From assembly GCF_022808865.1 (NCBI RefSeq), contig NZ_JAKZLB010000002.1, positions 572,019-636,018 on the forward strand: 64,000 bases of DNA, in the 5' to 3' direction. Positions 10,383 through 19,051 of the stretch are shown here, piece by piece (positions within the stretch are counted from its first letter, which is position 1; the number at the start of each line of letters is the position of its first letter). The position numbers were made by a program, and so were the translations under genes. Below the pieces are notes generated by a model that worked only from the letters and a program-made list of their open reading frames with translations, ran no database searches and had not been told where the DNA came from. Source of the stretch: Geothrix oryzisoli. GTDB taxonomy: Bacteria > Acidobacteriota > Holophagae > Holophagales > Holophagaceae.

Positions 10383-11693
10383 CTACTTGCTTCCGCCCTT
10401 GGCGGCCCAATCCTCGAGCATGGCCGTGGTGACGGACTTCGGGCGTTCGAGCGCGTAACCCAGGGCGCGGTCCCAGGTGATGTTGGCCAGCACGCCGATG
10501 GCGCGGCCCACGCCGAAGAGCACGGTGTAGAAGTCGTACTCGGTGAGGCCGTAGTACCACTGGATGACACCGCTCTGGGCATCCACGTTGGGCCAGGGGT
10601 TCTTGGTCTTCCCCTGCTCGGTGAGCACGCCCGGGGCCACGTGGTAGATCATGTTGACCAGCTTGAAGAGCGGATCGTTGGGCAGATGCTTGAGGCAGAA
10701 CTCCATCTGCGCGGTGTAGCGGGGGTCGGTCTTGCGCAGCACGGCGTGACCGTAGCCGGGGATGACGTGGCCGCTGTTCAGCGTGTCCCAGAGGGCGGCC
10801 TTGACGTTCTCCTCGGTGGGCTCGGCGCCGTTGAGCTTCTTCTGGAAGTCCATGATCCACTGCAGCACTTCCTGGTTGGCCAGACCGTGGAGGGGGCCCG
10901 CGAGGCCATTGAGGCCGGCGCTGAAGGCGTAGTAGGCGTCGGACAGCGCGGAGGCCACCAGGTGGGTGGTGTGGGCGCTGACGTTGCCGCTCTCGTGGTC
11001 GCTGTGCAGGATGAAATACATGCGGGCCACGTCGTCATAGGGCTTGGCGATGCCCATCATGTGGGCGAAGTTGGCTCCCATGTCGAGGCTGTAGTCAGGG
11101 GCGATGATGTCGCCGTTCTTGTACTTGTAGCGGTAGATGAAGGCGGCGATCTCCGGCAGCTTGGCCAGCAGATCGCAGGCATCCTCGTAGGTGGTGTCCC
11201 AGTAGTCGTTCTTCTTCAGGCTGTGGTAGGCCTTGTTGAACTTGCTCTCCTTCTGCATGGCGAGCACGGCGGTGGAGAGCATCACCATGGGGTGGCTGTC
11301 CTTGGGCAGGGTCTTCAGCACGTCGAAGACATAGCCCGGAACCTTGGCGCGGGACTTGAAGTCCAGGCGGATCTCGTCGGCCTCTTCGGCCGTGGGGATC
11401 TCGCCGGTGAGCATGAAGAACCAGAAGGACTCCACGGTGGGGTACTCGGCGCCGGGCAGCTTGGGCAGGGCGGCGAAGGTCTCGGGGATGAGCTTGCCGC
11501 GGAACCGGATGCCCTCCTGGGAGTCCAGGTAGGAGATGTCAGTGACGAGACACTTGATGTCCCGGGCGCCGCCGATGCACTGGTCGATGGTCACCTCGTC
11601 GATGACCACCTTGCCGAACTCTTTCAGGAGCCGGGTGGTTCGAGGGCGATGTTCCTCAATCTTCTGTTGAAGACGGGTTTTGAGGCGTGTCAT
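10383..11693 (-). CDS. gltA: Citrate synthase, eukaryotic (mitochondrial-like) type
   Basis: Condenses oxaloacetate and acetyl-CoA in the TCA cycle. Motifs include HSDHESGNVSAHTTHLV, a PLHGLANQEV block, GHAVLRKTDPRY and FGVGRAIGVL, so all three expected catalytic regions are present. The long N-terminal helix region and overall sequence resemble mitochondrial enzymes, as known in Geobacter, rather than E. coli GltA. I chose the ATG at 11693 (436 aa) because GGAG sits six bases upstream; the ATG four codons earlier (11705) has no visible site. The gene is convergent with the ATP-citrate-lyase-like operon. Confidence 0.93.
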   Translation of the reverse strand: MTRLKTRLQQKIEEHRPRTTRLLKEFGKVVIDEVTIDQCIGGARDIKCLVTDISYLDSQEGIRFRGKLIPETFAALPKLPGAEYPTVESFWFFMLTGEIPTAEEADEIRLDFKSRAKVPGYVFDVLKTLPKDSHPMVMLSTAVLAMQKESKFNKAYHSLKKNDYWDTTYEDACDLLAKLPEIAAFIYRYKYKNGDIIAPDYSLDMGANFAHMMGIAKPYDDVARMYFILHSDHESGNVSAHTTHLVASALSDAYYAFSAGLNGLAGPLHGLANQEVLQWIMDFQKKLNGAEPTEENVKAALWDTLNSGHVIPGYGHAVLRKTDPRYTAQMEFCLKHLPNDPLFKLVNMIYHVAPGVLTEQGKTKNPWPNVDAQSGVIQWYYGLTEYDFYTVLFGVGRAIGVLANITWDRALGYALERPKSVTTAMLEDWAAKGGSK

Positions 11694-11876
11694 GGCTGGC
11701 TCCATGAAATGGGGAAGGGTGGATGGGGTGGCTTAGGAAGGAACAGGGGTCCGATCATCATACGGGCATCATCTATCGATGCGATGCCTTTCATTCTGTT
11801 TGATGACCACGTGGGAATTAATCGATCTGACCATGACCCATAATCCAGAGTATGGATGGAGCTGATAGGAGTTGCC

Positions 11877-12842
11877 GTGACCTGCGTCAATCTGAAGGTA
11901 TTGATGATCGCAATGGTGGCCGTGGGCCTCGTGGCGCAGGAGACGCCCCGGCCCAACCGTCTTGCCTGGTTTGAGGGCTTCCCCGAGCCCCTCCCGGAAG
12001 GCGTCACGGAGCTGGCGCTGGAGGCCACCAGCCAGATGCTGCGCCCCGATCTGGAGCACAGCGCCGATGGCCGCACCTGGGCCCGCCTGGACGGCGAGGA
12101 ATGGCAGCTGACCTGGGACTGGGCCGTGAAGGCCGGCTCCTCGCGGTTCAACCTCCGGACCCGGGTCGCCTCCCGGTCCGGGGGCATCGCCGATCAGGCC
12201 ATCTGGAACTGGCATCAGCTGTTCAACATGCCTCAGGGCGGCCGGGAGGATGCGCCCAAGAACCGGCTGGTCTACCACCTGGAGCGGGATGGTCATGTCA
12301 TCGGCGACCTGACGCGACCCGGCGTGGCGCTCATGGACCTGGACGTGGCCTGGGTGAGGCCGTTCGGTACCGCGGACGCCGGCGGTCGCCTCGGGGCCTC
12401 GATCCAGTTGCCCACGGGCCGGCAGTCCGACTTCTCCGGCGATGGCGGCACGGACGGGCTGGTGGGGGCCGCAGGCTGGAAACGGTATGGCCGCTTCAAG
12501 GTCTTCGGCCAGGCCGAGCGCGTGATGCTGGGCCTGCCCCGGAACAGTCCCCTGCGGGAGGTCATGGATCGGACCTCCTTCAACCGCGCCTGGGGCTCCG
12601 TGGCCTGGTTGGGCCAGGGGCCGGGGCTCCTGGGCGGGCTGGGCCTGGAGATCAGCGTGGGCTACACCGGCAGCCCCTACCGCACGGGCCTCGCGCGCCT
12701 GGACCGGGCGGGCTGGCAGCAGCACTGGACCCTGCGCCACACGCGGCTGCCCCGCTGGCGGTTCGGCGTCAGCGAGGAGGCGGGGACCTTCACCGCGCCG
12801 GATATCACGGCCTATGTCGCCTACCGCTTCGGAGATCGCTGA
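11877..12842 (+). CDS. DUF3187 family protein, probable outer-membrane beta-barrel
   Basis: The product (321 aa from the GTG at 11877) has a signal-peptide-like N-terminus with a hydrophobic run ending near VAQE, then beta-rich sequence with many alternating aromatic residues and a terminal TAYVAYRFGDR strand, as in outer-membrane barrels. It matches my recollection of DUF3187, whose function is unknown. The GTG is preferred because AGGAG lies five bases upstream; an in-frame ATG at 11856 has no such site. It diverges from gltA, with a 183-base shared upstream region, and precedes lysS by 37 bases. Confidence 0.7.
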   Translation: MTCVNLKVLMIAMVAVGLVAQETPRPNRLAWFEGFPEPLPEGVTELALEATSQMLRPDLEHSADGRTWARLDGEEWQLTWDWAVKAGSSRFNLRTRVASRSGGIADQAIWNWHQLFNMPQGGREDAPKNRLVYHLERDGHVIGDLTRPGVALMDLDVAWVRPFGTADAGGRLGASIQLPTGRQSDFSGDGGTDGLVGAAGWKRYGRFKVFGQAERVMLGLPRNSPLREVMDRTSFNRAWGSVAWLGQGPGLLGGLGLEISVGYTGSPYRTGLARLDRAGWQQHWTLRHTRLPRWRFGVSEEAGTFTAPDITAYVAYRFGDR

Positions 12843-12879
12843 TCGTTCGGTAAACTAGATGGTTCGTGCCGGAGTTCCC

Positions 12880-14394
12880 ATGCAACCCAACCAGTACCGC
12901 GACATCCGCCTCGAGAAGCTCGAGAAGCTCAAGGCCCTCGGACTGGACGTCTGGCCCCGGAAGGCGCTCCGCACCCACGGCATCGCCCAGCTGGCGGCGG
13001 CCTATGCGGACGCCGAGGCCTGGCCCAACGAGAAGCTGGAAGCCCTGGGCCTCACGGTGTCGGTCATGGGCCGCGTGCTCACCATCCGCGAGATGGGCAA
13101 GAGCGTCTTCGCCCATCTCACGGAGAATGGCGAGAGGATCCAGGCCTTCTTCCGCATGAACGACGTGGCCGAGCCCGGCTGGGACGTGCTCAAGCTCCTG
13201 GACATGGGTGATTTCATCAGCATCACGGGCCCGCTCATGCGCACCAAGACCGGCGAGCTGAGCGTGCGGGTGAAGGACGTGCAGTTCCTCTCCAAGGCCA
13301 TCCTCCCGCTGCCGGAGAAGTGGCACGGCCTCCAGGACAAGGAGCAGCGCTACCGCCAGCGGTACCTCGATCTCATCTCCAACGGCGACGTGCTGAAGAC
13401 CTTCCAGACCCGCTCGCGCATCGTGAGCGCGGTGCGGCGCTACATGGAAGGCCAGGGCTATCTGGAGGTGGAGACGCCCATGATGCAGCCCATCCCCGGC
13501 GGCGCCACGGCCCGGCCGTTCATCACGCACCACAATGCCCTGGACATGGCCCTCTACCTCCGCATCGCGCCGGAGCTGTACCTGAAGCGGCTCATCGTGG
13601 GCGGTTTCGAGAAGGTGTTCGAGATCAACCGCAACTTCCGGAACGAGGGCCTCAGCGTCCGCCACAACCCCGAATTCACCATGATGGAGATGTACGAGGC
13701 CGGCAGCGACCTCCGCGACATGATGGCCCTCACGGAGAACCTCCTCAGCACGGTGGCCCGCGAGGTCATGGGCTCCGAGCAGCTGCCCTGGGGCGAGCAG
13801 ATGATCTCGTACGCCGCGCCCTTCCGCCGCCTCACCATGAAGGATGCCATCGCCCAGTACGGCGGCATCGATCGTCACCAGCTGGAGGATGGCGACAGCG
13901 TGCGCACCCTGGCCAAGGCCGTCCACATCGACGACGCCGACACCAAGACGGTGGGGACCCTCCTGGGCGATCTCTTCGAGCACCATGCCGAAAAGCAGCT
14001 CATCCAGCCCACCTTCATCACGGACTATCCCATCGAGCTGTCGCCGCTGACCAAGACGCTGGAAGGCGACGACCGCTTCGTGGACCGTTTCGAACTGTTC
14101 ATCGGCGGCATGGAGCTGGCCAACGCCTACTCGGAGCTGAACGATCCCATCGACCAGATGGGCCGCTTCCAGGCCCAGATGGACGAGCGCGAGGCCGGCA
14201 ACGACGAGGCCATGCTGCTGGACATGGACTTCGTCACCAGCCTGGAGCACGGGCTGCCCCCCACCGGCGGCGAAGGCATCGGCATCGACCGCCTGGTCAT
14301 GTTGCTGACCAACAGCGCCAGCATCCGCGACGTCATCCTGTTCCCGCTCATGCGGCCGACGAAGCCCAGCGAGGCTCCCGAAGAGTCGATGTGA
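12880..14394 (+). CDS. lysS: Lysyl-tRNA synthetase, class II
   Basis: Charges tRNA(Lys). The 504-aa product has an N-terminal OB-fold anticodon domain (about 50-150) and a class II catalytic core with motif 2 (FRNEGLSVRHNPEF) and motif 3 (GEGIGIDRLVML). The ATG at 12880 follows GGAG by five bases; an upstream in-frame ATG at 12859 lacks a site and would add residues not typical of LysS. A TAAACT hexamer at 12851 could be a -10 element, but no good -35 is visible. Confidence 0.96.
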   Translation: MQPNQYRDIRLEKLEKLKALGLDVWPRKALRTHGIAQLAAAYADAEAWPNEKLEALGLTVSVMGRVLTIREMGKSVFAHLTENGERIQAFFRMNDVAEPGWDVLKLLDMGDFISITGPLMRTKTGELSVRVKDVQFLSKAILPLPEKWHGLQDKEQRYRQRYLDLISNGDVLKTFQTRSRIVSAVRRYMEGQGYLEVETPMMQPIPGGATARPFITHHNALDMALYLRIAPELYLKRLIVGGFEKVFEINRNFRNEGLSVRHNPEFTMMEMYEAGSDLRDMMALTENLLSTVAREVMGSEQLPWGEQMISYAAPFRRLTMKDAIAQYGGIDRHQLEDGDSVRTLAKAVHIDDADTKTVGTLLGDLFEHHAEKQLIQPTFITDYPIELSPLTKTLEGDDRFVDRFELFIGGMELANAYSELNDPIDQMGRFQAQMDEREAGNDEAMLLDMDFVTSLEHGLPPTGGEGIGIDRLVMLLTNSASIRDVILFPLMRPTKPSEAPEESM

Positions 14395-14447
14395 CGGATA
14401 CGCACACGCCCCGCTGCCATACTTGAAAACCCTGATTGGAGGCTCCC

Positions 14448-15575
14448 ATGGCCGTCCCGATGCTTGAGCTCGCCCCGCAGAATGCCGCCGTGAAGGCCAA
14501 GGTGCTGGAGGGGCTCTCGGGCCTCATCGACCGGTCCGCGTTCATCCTGGGCGAGAACGTGAAGGGTCTGGAGGCCGAGATCTCCGCCTACGCGGGTGCC
14601 GCCCACGCCGTCGCCATGTCGAGCGGCACGGACGCCCTGCTGGCGGCCCTGATGGGCCTGGGCATCGGCCATGGCGACGAGGTGATCGTCCCCAGCTTCA
14701 CCTTCTTCGCCTCCGCGGGGGTGGTCTCGCGCCTGGGCGCGAAGCCCGTCTTCATCGACCTCGACCCGGCCACCTTCAACGCCACCGGGGCCCTGGTGGA
14801 GGCCGCCATCACCCCCCGCACCAAGGCCATCATGCCCGTGCACCTCTTCGGCCAGCTGGCGGACATGCCCGGCATCATGGCCGTGGCGGCGAAGCACGGC
14901 ATCCCCGTGGTGGAGGACGCCTGTCAGAGCCTGGGTGCCAAGGGCTGGGGCAAGTCCGCCGGCCAGTTCGGCGACCTGACGGCCTACAGCTTCTACCCCA
15001 CCAAGAACCTCGGCGCCTTCGGCGATGCCGGCATGACCGCCATCCGCGGCGATGCGGCCCTGGCGGCCCGGGTGCGCCGCATCCGCGTCCATGGCATGGA
15101 GCCCGTCTACATGCACCACGAGGTGGGCATGAACGGGCGCATGGACGAGTTCCAGGCCCTGGTGCTGCGCGCCAAGCTGCCCATGCTGGATGGCTGGCAC
15201 GAGGGCCGCCGGAAGCACGCCGCCTGGTACCTGGAGCGCATGAAGGGCCTGACCGCCGAGGAGGCCGTGCTGCCCCGCGAGGTGGTGCCCGACGGCCGCC
15301 ACATCTACAACCAGTTCACCATCCGCGTGAAGGGCGGCAGGCGCGATGCGCTGCAGGCCCACCTGAAGGAGCGGGGCATCGGCAGTGCCATCTACTACCC
15401 CATCTGCCTCCACGAGCAGCCCTGCTTCGCCTCCCTGGGCTACAAGACCGGCCAGCTCCCCGAGTCCGAGCTTGCGGCCAAGGAAGTGCTCAGCCTGCCC
15501 GTCTACCCTGAAATGACCGGGGCCATGCTGGAGGAAGTGGCCAAGGCGATCCTGGGCTTCTTCGGGAAGCAGTAG
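14448..15575 (+). CDS. DegT/DnrJ/EryC1-family PLP aminotransferase
   Basis: Sugar-aminotransferase-type enzyme (375 aa) that usually puts an amino group on a keto-sugar nucleotide for surface polysaccharide synthesis. Visible motifs are the SSGTDALLAAL cofactor pocket, PSFTFFASAG, VEDACQSLGA and the Schiff-base Lys186 in FYPTKNLGAFGDAG. A TTGGAGG ribosome-binding site sits six bases before the ATG. No other sugar-nucleotide genes are nearby, so the exact substrate cannot be inferred. It lies 53 bases after lysS and is convergent with the PilZ-like gene. Confidence 0.85.
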   Translation: MAVPMLELAPQNAAVKAKVLEGLSGLIDRSAFILGENVKGLEAEISAYAGAAHAVAMSSGTDALLAALMGLGIGHGDEVIVPSFTFFASAGVVSRLGAKPVFIDLDPATFNATGALVEAAITPRTKAIMPVHLFGQLADMPGIMAVAAKHGIPVVEDACQSLGAKGWGKSAGQFGDLTAYSFYPTKNLGAFGDAGMTAIRGDAALAARVRRIRVHGMEPVYMHHEVGMNGRMDEFQALVLRAKLPMLDGWHEGRRKHAAWYLERMKGLTAEEAVLPREVVPDGRHIYNQFTIRVKGGRRDALQAHLKERGIGSAIYYPICLHEQPCFASLGYKTGQLPESELAAKEVLSLPVYPEMTGAMLEEVAKAILGFFGKQ

Positions 15576-15591
15576 CCCCCCTCGGCTTCGA

Positions 15592-15975
15592 TCAGGCGTC
15601 CGTCCGTCCGGCCGCCGCGGCCGCGTCCACCCAGGCTTCCAGCGCCTGGCGGGTGGGGGCGTCCACTGAGAGAAACTGCAGGCCCATGCCCACCTGGTCC
15701 GTGGCCTCGCCGCCGAAGGCGTAGCCCAGGACATAGGTCACGGCCGCGCGGATGGAACCCCTGGGCAGGTCCGGATGGAGGAACACCAGGTCGTCCAGGG
15801 TCACCCCCGGCAGGAAGAAACGGGCCGTGCGGGCTCCCACCAGGGCGAAGCACCCGCCCACGCTCAGGTTCATGATGCGGACCTCCCGGAAGTCGTGTCC
15901 TTGGAGGGTGAAGGAGATGGCGAACTCCGGTCCGGTGACGATGCGGGTGTCCCGTGGGTTGGCGTGGTGGTTCAT
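15592..15975 (-). CDS. PilZ domain-like protein
   Basis: A 127-aa protein with the layout of a single PilZ domain, the usual cyclic-di-GMP receptor. The NLSVGGCFAL stretch corresponds to the (D/N)xSxxG motif, but the preceding RxxxR arginine motif is poorly preserved (FREVRIMNLS), so c-di-GMP binding is uncertain. The later VGMGLQFLSVDAPTRQALEAWV segment fits the end of PilZ domains. The ATG at 15975 has GGAGG about ten bases upstream. The frame stays open well upstream, but that part has no PilZ character. Confidence 0.65.
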   Translation of the reverse strand: MNHHANPRDTRIVTGPEFAISFTLQGHDFREVRIMNLSVGGCFALVGARTARFFLPGVTLDDLVFLHPDLPRGSIRAAVTYVLGYAFGGEATDQVGMGLQFLSVDAPTRQALEAWVDAAAAAGRTDA

Positions 15976-16189
15976 GGCTGGAGCGCCTCCGGTCGGAAAT
16001 CCCTGCTTGGGTATCGGACGGACCGTGGATAAACTGGATTTTCTGATCGGCCTGAACCCACCGGGGGACAGGGCGGGTTCCCGGGAATCCGGCCCTGACG
16101 GCGCAGGACGCCGTCTCACCCAAGCGGAGACAACGCGAGTTCCACAGCGCTGGCCGAACCTTCAACCCATTCATCCTCCTGGAGTTCCC

Positions 16190-16639
16190 ATGGAAATCCT
16201 CCTCATCGAGAACGTGCCCAGCCTCGGCGCCCGTGGCGACGTCGTGAACGTCAAGGACGGCTACGCCCGCAACTTCCTCCTGCCCCGCAAGATGGCCCTG
16301 CCCGTCACCGCCGGCAACAAGCGCCAGATCGAACTCGAGAAGATCCGCGCCGAGAAGCTCCGCGCCAAGGAACTGGCCGATGCCAAGAGCCTGGCCGAGA
16401 AGCTCGAGGCCATCAGTCTCGCCGTGGCCAAGAAGGCCGGCGAGAACGGCCACCTCTTCGGGTCCGTCACCAACGCCGACGTGGCCGAGCTCTTCAAGGG
16501 CAAGGGGTTCACCCTGGACCGCCGCGAGATCACCGTGCCCCACATCAAGGATGCCGGCACCTACGTCGTGGACGTGCGCCTCTACAGCGGTGTGCACGCC
16601 AAGGTCAACCTCGAAGTCACCGCCACCGCGGCCGAGTAG
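16190..16639 (+). CDS. rplI: 50S ribosomal protein L9
   Basis: The 149-aa product has the L9 N-terminal domain (MEILLIENVPSLGARGDVV then the KDGYARNFLLPR signature), the long connecting helix (about 40-75) and the C-terminal rRNA-binding domain. It binds 23S rRNA at the base of the L1 stalk. The start follows TGGAG by five bases. L9 normally clusters with rpsF and rpsR; here it stands alone, followed 108 bases later by an HU gene. Confidence 0.96.
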   Translation: MEILLIENVPSLGARGDVVNVKDGYARNFLLPRKMALPVTAGNKRQIELEKIRAEKLRAKELADAKSLAEKLEAISLAVAKKAGENGHLFGSVTNADVAELFKGKGFTLDRREITVPHIKDAGTYVVDVRLYSGVHAKVNLEVTATAAE

Positions 16640-16747
16640 GCTCGCCCGAATCCATCCCCCCACCTGGCCGGCTCCTCGCGGAGGCGCTGGTCCTGCCGGG
16701 ATTCCGCGCCGCCGGATCCCGCCCACCCCATCCCAAGGAGTCCATCC

Positions 16748-17047
16748 ATGGCGAAGACCACTGCCAAGCCTGAAACCCTCGGCATCGCCGAGCTCGCAGC
16801 CACCCTGGCGGAGGCCCAGGACCTGTCCAAGGCCCGTGCCAAGTCCATCCTCGACGGCGTCCGCGACCACATCGTGGAGACCCTGCTCTCCGGCCAGCGC
16901 GTCAACCTCTTCGGTCTCGGCACCTTCGAAGTGCGCGCCACCAAGGAGAAGATGGGCCGCAACCCCAAGACCGGCGAGAGCATCCAGATCCCCGCCGGCC
17001 GGAAAGTCGTCTTCAAGACGGCCAAGGGACTCAAGGACCAGATGTAA
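16748..17047 (+). CDS. HU/IHF-family DNA-binding protein
   Basis: A 99-aa nucleoid protein. The helical dimerisation part (about 10-50) precedes the beta-arm region, where GLGTFEVRATKEKMGRNPKTGES matches the HU signature (GxGxFxxxxRxxRxGRNPxTG), and the conserved PAGRKVVFK ends the fold. The extra N-terminal MAKTTAKPET is slightly longer than classical HU. An AAGGAG site precedes the ATG. The last eight codons and 3' flank are duplicated 214 bases downstream (see the repeat at 17231). Confidence 0.93.
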   Translation: MAKTTAKPETLGIAELAATLAEAQDLSKARAKSILDGVRDHIVETLLSGQRVNLFGLGTFEVRATKEKMGRNPKTGESIQIPAGRKVVFKTAKGLKDQM

Positions 17048-17068
17048 CCACCGGAAGAGAACGGTGCA

Positions 17069-17092
17069 GAAGGCCGCCGAAAGGCGGCCTTC
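17069..17092 (+). terminator. Terminator hairpin of the HU gene
   Basis: A 10-bp stem (17069-17078 with 17083-17092) with a GAAA tetraloop, 21 bases after the HU stop. T-rich sequence after it is limited. A near copy occurs at 17341-17364. Confidence 0.75.
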
Positions 17093-17175
17093 GTCGTGTT
17101 GGAGAGACGACTTTCCGGCCGTGGAAAGGCGTCTTCACCATCCGACCGAAGGGCAGCGAAGGGAGGATAGGGCCG

Positions 17176-17223
17176 CATCGGCGCAGCCGATGGCGGGGGC
17201 GAAGCCCCGAGGGCCGGAGGCCC
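17176..17223. repeat. Three consecutive short stem-loops, REP-like
   Basis: Three GC-rich hairpins in tandem: 17176-17182 with 17186-17192 (loop GCA), 17196-17200 with 17204-17208 (loop GAA), and 17211-17215 with 17219-17223 (loop GGA). The pattern resembles intergenic REP/BIME-type elements. It lies between the two copies of the HU 3' end, in a 421-base gap that holds no convincing gene. Confidence 0.5.
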
Positions 17224-17230
17224 GAGCCAG

Positions 17231-17263
17231 GACGGCCAAGGGACTCAAGGACCAGATGTAACC
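17231..17263 (+). repeat. Second copy of the HU gene 3' end
   Basis: These 33 bases are identical to 17017-17049, which encode the last HU residues TAKGLKDQM, the stop codon and two following bases. The second copy has no HU coding sequence upstream, so it is a fragment left by duplication or by insertion of the 17050-17230 segment. Confidence 0.85.
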
Positions 17264-17340
17264 GACCGCCGGGTGACGGAGAATGCGCCAGTGGCGCGTT
17301 CGGAGTCGGGACCCGGCGAGGAGGTTATGCCACAGATGAA

Positions 17341-17364
17341 GAAGGCCGCCGGAAGGCGGCCTTC
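17341..17364 (+). terminator. Second terminator-like hairpin after the HU repeat
   Basis: A 10-bp stem (17341-17350 with 17355-17364) with a GGAA loop followed by TTCATT. Almost the same stem as the one at 17069-17092, consistent with duplication of the HU tail plus terminator. Confidence 0.65.
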
Positions 17365-17468
17365 TTCATTCGGGAAGATCCTCTTCTGCTGCCAGCCAAG
17401 CTGGCAGCCTGACGCCAGACCGCATCGCGGATTGGCGCAGAATCCCGACCTTGGCCCATGATCGAGTC

Positions 17469-18095
17469 ATGGACCTGATCTACCTCCACGGCTTCTCCTC
17501 CGCGCCCGGCGGGAACAAGGGGTGCTTCACGCGTGCCTGGGCGGAGGCGCGCGGGATCGCCTTCCATGCGCCGGACCTGAACCTGCCCACCTTCGAGGGC
17601 CTCACGATCACGGACCAGGTCGAGGCCGTGGAGGCCCTGGTGCGCGGCCTGCCCGGGCCGCCGGTCCTGGTGGGCAGTTCCCTCGGCGGGTTCATCGCCA
17701 CCGCCGTGGCCCACCGGGGGAGCCGGGTGAAGGCCATGCTCCTGCTGGCTCCGGCCATCCACTTCGCGGGGCGTCGCATGACGCATCCGGCCTGGGCTGC
17801 CTACCGCGAGCGCGGGGAGATGGAGGTCTTCCACCATGGCGCGGGGCGGGCGCTGCGGCTGGGGCCGGACCTGCTCCGGGACCTGCCGAACTGGCTGGGG
17901 GACGACACCTGGCGCCTGGCCGTGCCCACCGTGATCCTCCATGGCCGTGCCGACGAGTCCGTTCCACTGGCCGAGAGCGAAGCCTACGCGGCCCGGAACC
18001 CGGAGGCGATCCTCCATGTCCTCGACGATGATCACGGGCTGCTGGCCCCGGCCTCCCTCGCCCGCTTGGAGGCCGAGCTGGACGCGGCGCGGTGA
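17469..18095 (+). CDS. YqiA/YcfP-like alpha/beta-hydrolase
   Basis: A 208-aa small esterase. The fold is shown by YLHGFSSAPGGNK at the N-terminus (oxyanion region), the nucleophile elbow GSSLGG at about residues 71-76, HGRADESVP (acid) and DDDHGLL (His). This is the YqiA-type arrangement, a family with esterase activity but no firm physiological substrate. I chose the ATG at 17469 because the product then begins directly at the first beta-strand; no clear ribosome-binding site is seen. It is convergent with the LysR gene, one base apart. Confidence 0.75.
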   Translation: MDLIYLHGFSSAPGGNKGCFTRAWAEARGIAFHAPDLNLPTFEGLTITDQVEAVEALVRGLPGPPVLVGSSLGGFIATAVAHRGSRVKAMLLLAPAIHFAGRRMTHPAWAAYRERGEMEVFHHGAGRALRLGPDLLRDLPNWLGDDTWRLAVPTVILHGRADESVPLAESEAYAARNPEAILHVLDDDHGLLAPASLARLEAELDAAR

Positions 18096-18096
18096 A

Positions 18097-19008
18097 TCAG
18101 GAGCCGAACTCCGCCGGGCTGAGCGACTGCAGGTACCGCGTGAGCAGCTTCTGCTTCTCCTGCGCGGCCTTCACCTTCTTCTGGTAGATGGAGAAGCGGT
18201 CCTCGGTGGGGCGGATGGACGGGAAGAGGGCCACGAGGTCACCCCGCTCCAGCTCCTCCAGCACGCTGTAGCGGGGCACCAGCAGGGCGCCCATGCCCTC
18301 GGCGGCGGCGTGGATCATGGCGCGGACGTGGTTCACGGCGATGAAGCGGTCCAGGTGGGGCTGGTCCCGGTCCGGCACGGCCACAAGGAAGCGGTTCCAC
18401 CAGGCACCCGCCTTGTCCAGGGACAGGACGGGGCAGCGCGAGAGGTCGGCTGGCACGCGCAGTCGGTGGGCCTTGCGGAAGGCGGGCGCACAGGCCACCA
18501 CGTAGGTCTCGCGGAAGAGGGGTGCCTTCTTCAGGACGGGCAGGGGGTGCTCCACGCAGTCGATGACGAGGTCGAGGTCGTCCCGCAGCAAGGGGGCCAG
18601 CAGGTCCTGGCTGAGGGTGAAGTCGATCTCCAAGTCGGGGTTCGCGGCCAGGAAGGGCTGCATGTGGCGCATGAGGATGCTGCTGCCGAACTCGACCGTG
18701 GCCCCCACCCGGAGGCGGCCCCGGGCCTGGGTCTGGTGGCGCTTGAGGTCCTCGGCGGCGGCGTCGAGGGTGGTGAAGGCCTGCTCGCAGGCCTGATAGA
18801 GGCGCCGGCCCTCTTCGGTCAGGTCCAGCCCCCGGCTCCGGCGATCCAGCAGGAGGACGCCGGCCAGGTCCTCCAGCTTGGCCATGGCGTGGCTGACGGC
18901 GGACTGGGTGCGGCCCAGGCGCCGGGCGCAGGCGGTGAAGCTGCCCACCTGGGCGAGGGTGTAGAAGGTCCGCAGCTGAGGGAGGTCAAGGAGGGCGTCC
19001 ATAGCCAT
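18097..19008 (-). CDS. LysR-family transcriptional regulator
   Basis: A 303-aa regulator with an N-terminal winged helix-turn-helix (about 8-67, including FTACARRLGRTQSAVSHAMAKLE) and a periplasmic-binding-like effector domain (about 95-300). It diverges from the ALDH7-type dehydrogenase gene; in this layout the regulator usually controls the neighbour and itself. Its start codon overlaps a perfect ATGAAT-TAT-ATTCAT palindrome, which suggests autoregulation. There is no obvious ribosome-binding site; a second ATG lies two codons in. Confidence 0.88.
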   Translation of the reverse strand: MAMDALLDLPQLRTFYTLAQVGSFTACARRLGRTQSAVSHAMAKLEDLAGVLLLDRRSRGLDLTEEGRRLYQACEQAFTTLDAAAEDLKRHQTQARGRLRVGATVEFGSSILMRHMQPFLAANPDLEIDFTLSQDLLAPLLRDDLDLVIDCVEHPLPVLKKAPLFRETYVVACAPAFRKAHRLRVPADLSRCPVLSLDKAGAWWNRFLVAVPDRDQPHLDRFIAVNHVRAMIHAAAEGMGALLVPRYSVLEELERGDLVALFPSIRPTEDRFSIYQKKVKAAQEKQKLLTRYLQSLSPAEFGS

Positions 19009-19051
19009 GAATTATATTCATGTCTCATGTGAATCGAATGAATTTTATAAT
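19007..19051 (+). promoter_or_regulatory. Divergent LysR operator and dehydrogenase promoter
   Basis: An AT-rich 83-base gap contains a 15-nt palindrome (19007-19021), an ATTCA-N9-TGAAT inverted repeat (19016-19034) that fits a LysR T-N11-A box, and a perfect TATAAT at 19046-19051. No good -35 sits 16-18 bases upstream of the TATAAT, as expected for an activator-dependent promoter. Transcription would start near 19058. Confidence 0.6.

Noticed and set aside
11694-11876. A regulatory motif shared between the gltA and acl-like upstream regions
   Set aside because: Both are AT-rich and contain ATCGAT and GATTAT words, but no aligned block longer than a few bases could be found.
17273-17461. Small 62-codon open frame after the HU repeat
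   Set aside because: It runs through the terminator-like hairpin, has no ribosome-binding site and no protein-like composition.
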